Shown here in pieces: positions 60,792 through 64,000 of a stretch of 64,000 bases of DNA. The position numbers were made by a program, and so were the translations under genes. The DNA is taken from NCBI RefSeq assembly GCF_007859315.1, contig NZ_VOHA01000015.1:62001-126000 (forward strand), read 5' to 3'. Within the stretch, counting starts at the first letter, position 1. The number at the start of each line of letters is the position of its first letter. The notes beneath the pieces are model-generated. The model was not told the DNA's origin. It ran no database searches and saw only the letters and a list, made by a program, of their open reading frames with translations. Source of the DNA: Reyranella sp. CPCC 100927 (GTDB lineage: Bacteria > Pseudomonadota > Alphaproteobacteria > Reyranellales > Reyranellaceae).

Positions 60792-61619
60792 GGTATCCTC
60801 ATCACTACGCTGCGAGCTATGCCAAGATCAGGCCAAACCGTCGGTCCGGCCGGATATCGCTGCTTTCGGATGGACACCTCAACTACGCTTCCAGATCAGC
60901 CCCGTTCCCGTTTCTCATTCACGTGGAGACTGTCCAGAGTATTTTCAACATTATGGCAAAAACGAGTATTCCGACCTTGTCCGTGCAGCGGCGAGGGCAT
61001 CGCGTTTGCACTTGCAGCTTTTCTCGGCAGCGCTCTGAAGGTCGTCATTGTCTCCGTGCTGACGTCAACGCTCACATGCCCAGCACTATTCCGTTGATGT
61101 GGTTCGCGGAGCGCTGGCATCAACCGCTGATGTCCGCACACTAGGCGTGCCCCTCTGGCGGGCAACGCATCCCAACTGGCGACGGTGTCCATCGAAGACC
61201 GATCAATCCCCGCATAGGCGGCAGACTAAGACGCCAAAGTCAGTGTACGCTCGAAACAATTTCTACACAATATGCAGTTATTAGAATTCTGTTGATATAC
61301 TGCATATAGGCGTAACCTGAGGCGTTCTCGAACATCAGCGGAACGTTCAAGTCGAAGCTAAGGCTTCGCACTATGCCTTAAATTTGAAGAGAACGCAACA
61401 AGAACATTTTCCCACCTCATCACAATTTCATACAACGCGACACACCGCGTCGTTCGCCGTGTCCAGTCCACGCCAGGCGCGCGTAACGGATTTGGTTCTT
61501 GAGCGTCACGCGCGCCGTGCATGCCTGAATCGTGGCGCTGGATCGGTGTTGTCGTGGCCGTCATCATCCTGGAAGAAAAGCACACCCGAGTTCGGGCAGA
61601 ACCAGGAGAGAGACGCACC
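60792..61619. other. Long intergenic region upstream of prkA and the C-S lyase gene, no gene seen
   Basis: No convincing coding region, tRNA or repeat family is present over 828 bases. The part near 61240-61320 is AT-richer than the window average and contains the inverted repeat at 61270-61307. A short hairpin (CGAAGC and GCTTCG, 61353-61368) lies further right. It must hold the divergent promoters of prkA (leftward) and the PatB-type gene (rightward), and may hold an unrecognised small RNA. Confidence 0.5.
61270..61307. promoter_or_regulatory. Nine-base inverted repeat in AT-rich DNA
   Basis: ATATGCAGT (61270-61278) and ACTGCATAT (61299-61307) are perfect arms around 20 bases, in the AT-rich part of the long prkA/PatB gap. 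It looks like a protein-binding site; the protein is not known. Confidence 0.5.
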
Positions 61620-62828
61620 GTGGTAGTCGCGCCAGCAGTCGCTGATAAGAACATCCACCAAGCCAACGCTTTCGATCTTTCCGAAGAAGCCCTGCGGCGG
61701 CAGCGCAATTCCAAGTGGGGCAAATACAGTCCCGAGGTGTTGCCGGCCTTCGTCGCCGAAATGGACTTCGCTGTCGCCGAGCCCATTCAGCAGGCCGTGC
61801 GCCGCGTCGTCGATGGTCGTGACTACGGCTATCCGTTGCGCAACGGCGAGAAGGCGGGACTCGCCGTGGCGACGGCCTTCGCGGCGCGCATGAAGGATCG
61901 CTTCGACTGGGAGGTCGATCCGGACCTGGTGCTGCCGCTGGCCGATCTGGTTCAGGGAACCTATGCGCCGGTCCTGGCGTTTTCCGAACCCGGCGACGGC
62001 GTCGTGCTGCAGGTGCCGAACTATCCGCCGTTCCGGGATGTCATCCAGACTACCGGCCGCAAGCTGATTCCGCTGTCCATGCGCGACGATGGCACGCGCT
62101 TTGTCTGCGACACCGTTGAGATCGCCGCTGCCGTCAATGGGCGCACGCGTATCTTCGTGCTGTGCAATCCGCAGAATCCGACGGGCCGCGTGTTCACCCG
62201 CGATGAACTGCTGGCGATGGCCCGCTTCGCGATCGATCACGACATGATCATCATCTCCGACGAGATCCATTCCGATCTCGTCTATCCGGGCCACCGGCAC
62301 ATTCCGCTGGCGTCGCTCGGCGCCGAGATCGCCGATCGCACGATCACGATCACGTCGCCGACCAAGAGCTTCAACATCCCCGGCCTGCGCTGCGCGGTGT
62401 TGCATTTCGGGTCGGCACGGCTGCGCGATCGTTTCCTGGCGCGCATTCCGGCCCGCCTGATGGGCGATCCCAACGCCATCGGCGTCGATGCCACGGTCGC
62501 GGCCTGGGCGCACGGGCAGCCATGGTTGGACTCCGTCATGGCGCATCTGCTGCGGGCCCGCGACCGCCTGGTCGGCCGGCTGCAGGCCGAGGTGCCGGAA
62601 ATCGTCTGCCGTGTACCGGAGGGCACGTTCCTCGCCTGGCTCGACTGCACCAAACTCGGCTTCAATACATCGGCCTTCGATTTCTTCCACGATCGTGCCC
62701 GCATCGCCTTCAGTGCCGGCGAGACGTTCGATCCGGCAGGCAGCCAGTTCGTGCGCTTCAACTTCGCGACCTCGATGCCGATCCTGGACAAGCTGCTGGA
62801 CCAGATGGTCACCGCCATCCGGCGCTAG
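61620..62828 (+). CDS. PatB/MalY-type PLP-dependent C-S lyase/aminotransferase
   Basis: A 402-residue fold-type I PLP enzyme. AEMDFAVAEPIQQAV, YGYPL, the LCNPQNPTGRVFTRDEL segment and TSPTKSFNIPGLRCAV (PLP Lys) are diagnostic of the MalY/PatB group of cystathionine beta-lyases. They release a thiol, ammonia and pyruvate from cystathionine or S-conjugates. The start is a GTG at 61620 with AGGAGAG upstream; a longer reading would add 33 residues in which no family feature appears. It converges with a LysR gene on the right. Confidence 0.92.
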   Translation: MVVAPAVADKNIHQANAFDLSEEALRRQRNSKWGKYSPEVLPAFVAEMDFAVAEPIQQAVRRVVDGRDYGYPLRNGEKAGLAVATAFAARMKDRFDWEVDPDLVLPLADLVQGTYAPVLAFSEPGDGVVLQVPNYPPFRDVIQTTGRKLIPLSMRDDGTRFVCDTVEIAAAVNGRTRIFVLCNPQNPTGRVFTRDELLAMARFAIDHDMIIISDEIHSDLVYPGHRHIPLASLGAEIADRTITITSPTKSFNIPGLRCAVLHFGSARLRDRFLARIPARLMGDPNAIGVDATVAAWAHGQPWLDSVMAHLLRARDRLVGRLQAEVPEIVCRVPEGTFLAWLDCTKLGFNTSAFDFFHDRARIAFSAGETFDPAGSQFVRFNFATSMPILDKLLDQMVTAIRR

Positions 62829-62837
62829 TGCGATCCC

Positions 62838-62863
62838 GGGAGCGCGGGCGTTCCGCCCGCGCT
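62838..62863. terminator. REP-like half element/hairpin between convergent genes
   Basis: AGCGCGGGCG (62841-62850) and CGCCCGCGCT (62854-62863) pair perfectly around a three-base loop. It lies just after the PatB-type gene and overlaps the LysR stop. Its sequence is a partial copy of the element at 31535 and 43307. Confidence 0.65.
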
Positions 62864-63776
62864 AAGCGGCCCGATCCGTGGCCGGCATCGATGTCTGGGA
62901 AAATATCCGTCGCGCCATGTCGGCAAGATAGGCGTATTCCCCGCTGGCCTCGTTGCCCCACCACATGACGCAGAGATTGTGGGATGGAATAGGGGGCTCG
63001 GCCTCCAGCACGCGCAGTTTCAGATCGTCGCCGGAGAGCCTGAGCATCTCGCGCGGCAGCAGGGCGGCGCCGGTGCCGGCACCGGCAAGGCGGGCGATCA
63101 CGGTCAGCGGATTGCACGTATTCAATCGATGCGGCTTCAGCCCGCGGCTGCCGAACCACATCTGGATCGTCGTGAACAGCCCGGACGGTGGACCGTTGGT
63201 GAAGACCGGCAGATCGACCAGCTTTTCCGGCGTCGCGACATCGCCCTCGAAGGGGAGGTTGGTGCCGATGACCCACACGAGATCGATCAGCCACAGCGGC
63301 ACGATGGTGATGCCGTCATGAGCACGCGGCTGGGACAGAAAGGCGATGTCGATCGAACGGTCCAGCAGTTGTTGCTCGAGACGGGTGCTGAAATCGACGG
63401 TCACATCGACCTGTAGTTCCGGTCGCTGCGTGGCCAGCGATGCCAGCAGGTCAGGCAGGATACGGGCGGCGAACGAATCAGCCGCGCCGATCCGCATCAG
63501 GCTGCGGCCGGTGCCGCCGCCGGCCGATCGGCGCTGGACCTGCTCGGCATGGACCAGGATGCGCTCCACATCGCCGTAGATCGCCTCCCCGAACGTCGTG
63601 AGCGACGGGCGATAGAGCGTGCGGTTGAAGAGCGCGGCACCCAGGACGCGTTCGAGCTCCTTGACCCGAAGGCTGACGGTGGGCTGCGACAAGTTCAGAT
63701 GAGACGCCGCGGCGCGGAAGCCGCCCAGGCGGGCCACCCAGTAGAACGCTTCAGCCTGGCCGAAGGTGTAGCGCAT
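62862..63776 (-). CDS. LysR-family transcriptional regulator
   Basis: A 304-residue LTTR. The N-terminal winged helix is GQAEAFYWVARLGGFRAAASHLNLSQPTVSLRVKELE in outline, and the C-terminal periplasmic-binding-like domain follows with IGAADSFAARILPDLLASL, a common start of the co-inducer domain. A 17-bp palindrome lies 11 bases before its start. The target is probably the divergent gene at 63918 and not the convergent PatB-type gene. Confidence 0.93.
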   Translation of the reverse strand: MRYTFGQAEAFYWVARLGGFRAAASHLNLSQPTVSLRVKELERVLGAALFNRTLYRPSLTTFGEAIYGDVERILVHAEQVQRRSAGGGTGRSLMRIGAADSFAARILPDLLASLATQRPELQVDVTVDFSTRLEQQLLDRSIDIAFLSQPRAHDGITIVPLWLIDLVWVIGTNLPFEGDVATPEKLVDLPVFTNGPPSGLFTTIQMWFGSRGLKPHRLNTCNPLTVIARLAGAGTGAALLPREMLRLSGDDLKLRVLEAEPPIPSHNLCVMWWGNEASGEYAYLADMARRIFSQTSMPATDRAA

Positions 63777-63786
63777 GGCCCATGAC

Positions 63787-63803
63787 GATAGTCATAGACT
63801 ATC
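63787..63803. promoter_or_regulatory. LysR-type 17-bp palindrome (T-N11-A)
   Basis: GATAGTC (63787-63793), ATA, GACTATC (63797-63803) is a perfect palindrome that contains a T-N11-A core, as expected for LysR proteins. It lies in the 141-base gap between the LysR gene and the Tat-signal gene, next to the regulator's own start. Confidence 0.72.
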
Positions 63804-63917
63804 AAGATGCCAAGAGTTCTTATTTTAATTTGCAGCTTGGGCGATGTTACCGTGGCGAAACTCATCGTGGCGCCGGTCTTTGCTCCGCCGGCAACGTCAC
63901 ACAAGGGGGGAAGTTCG

Positions 63918-64000
63918 ATGCCCAATTTCATGGCAAATCGCCGCCGAATCCTGGCTGCCGGCGCTGGCGGTGTGCTGGCGCCGTTGCTCCCCGCCAGCCT
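63918..64000 (+). CDS. N-terminal fragment of a Tat-exported protein (cut by the window end)
   Basis: Only 27 residues are in the window: MPNFMANRRRILAAGAGGVL and a few more. It has RRR plus I-L and a hydrophobic stretch, a probable twin-arginine or Sec-type signal peptide. AGGGGGG precedes the ATG. It is divergent from the LysR gene and probably its target. Tripartite tricarboxylate binding proteins often occupy this position beside LysR genes, but the identity cannot be seen. Confidence 0.7.
   Translation, partial: MPNFMANRRRILAAGAGGVLAPLLPAS

Noticed and set aside
1-64000. CRISPR array, prophage, insertion sequence or tRNA gene
   Set aside because: No spaced direct repeats of CRISPR type, no integrase or transposase motifs, and no cloverleaf-like sequence with a TTCRA loop were recognised; a dedicated tRNA scan was not run.

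Overview
The window is a GC-rich (roughly 65%) bacterial chromosome segment with a soil-type catabolic gene content. A class I lysyl-tRNA synthetase, CoxLMS-type molybdenum hydroxylase genes, a PrkA/YeaH/SpoVR block and proteobacterial REP-like palindromes suggest an alphaproteobacterium, perhaps of the Rhodospirillales/Hyphomicrobiales area; this placement is inferred. I saw no tRNA or rRNA gene, CRISPR array, transposase or phage gene.

Region 1-11.5 kb holds two convergent catabolic sets. Rightward: the end of an HMG-CoA-lyase-like gene, a DUF1445 hydro-lyase and a quinone oxidoreductase. Leftward, from a shared promoter region near 10.0 kb: a Leu/Ile/Val-type binding protein, a three-gene molybdenum hydroxylase whose iron-sulfur subunit is fused to a CoxG domain, a cupin, an Fe(II)/2OG-type oxygenase and an Asp/Glu-racemase-fold protein. 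Divergent to this run a GntR/FCD regulator and an isochorismatase-family amidase. TGTATGCA-type motifs spaced exactly 19 bp apart occur in the divergent promoter region (three copies) and again before the cupin gene (two copies), which points to one GntR regulon covering the whole set.

Region 11.5-29.1 kb is mixed housekeeping and accessory DNA: TerB-like, AEC transporter, mscL, a DinG-like helicase, a membrane sulfatase-fold protein, class I LysRS, an SDR-cupin pair divergent from a TetR regulator with a Tat-exported Acg-type nitroreductase, MarR, a TonB siderophore receptor, a class IV aminotransferase, DUF1232, VOC and zinc-ribbon membrane proteins. Region 29.2-46.3 kb carries a UxaA-type dehydratase, a frameshifted DUF2293 gene, poxB, an AraC regulator divergent from a P450-reductase-Rieske oxygenase-zwf set, a stand-alone AlaRS-catalytic-core homologue with a probable frameshift, an orphan receiver protein, an epoxide hydrolase, a luciferase-like oxidoreductase, an MFS transporter and a CoA ligase.

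Region 46.3-64 kb contains two acyl-CoA dehydrogenases, a LigA/LigB-type extradiol dioxygenase pair, an alpha/beta hydrolase, a large zinc-ribbon/cyclase/AAA/TPR protein preceded by a 20-bp tandem repeat, a redoxin, an SDR, the leftward prkA-yeaH-spoVR operon with a long AT-richer leader, a PatB-type C-S lyase, a LysR regulator with a 17-bp palindrome at its promoter, and the start of a Tat-signal protein cut by the window end. Three genes look disrupted by a single-base change.
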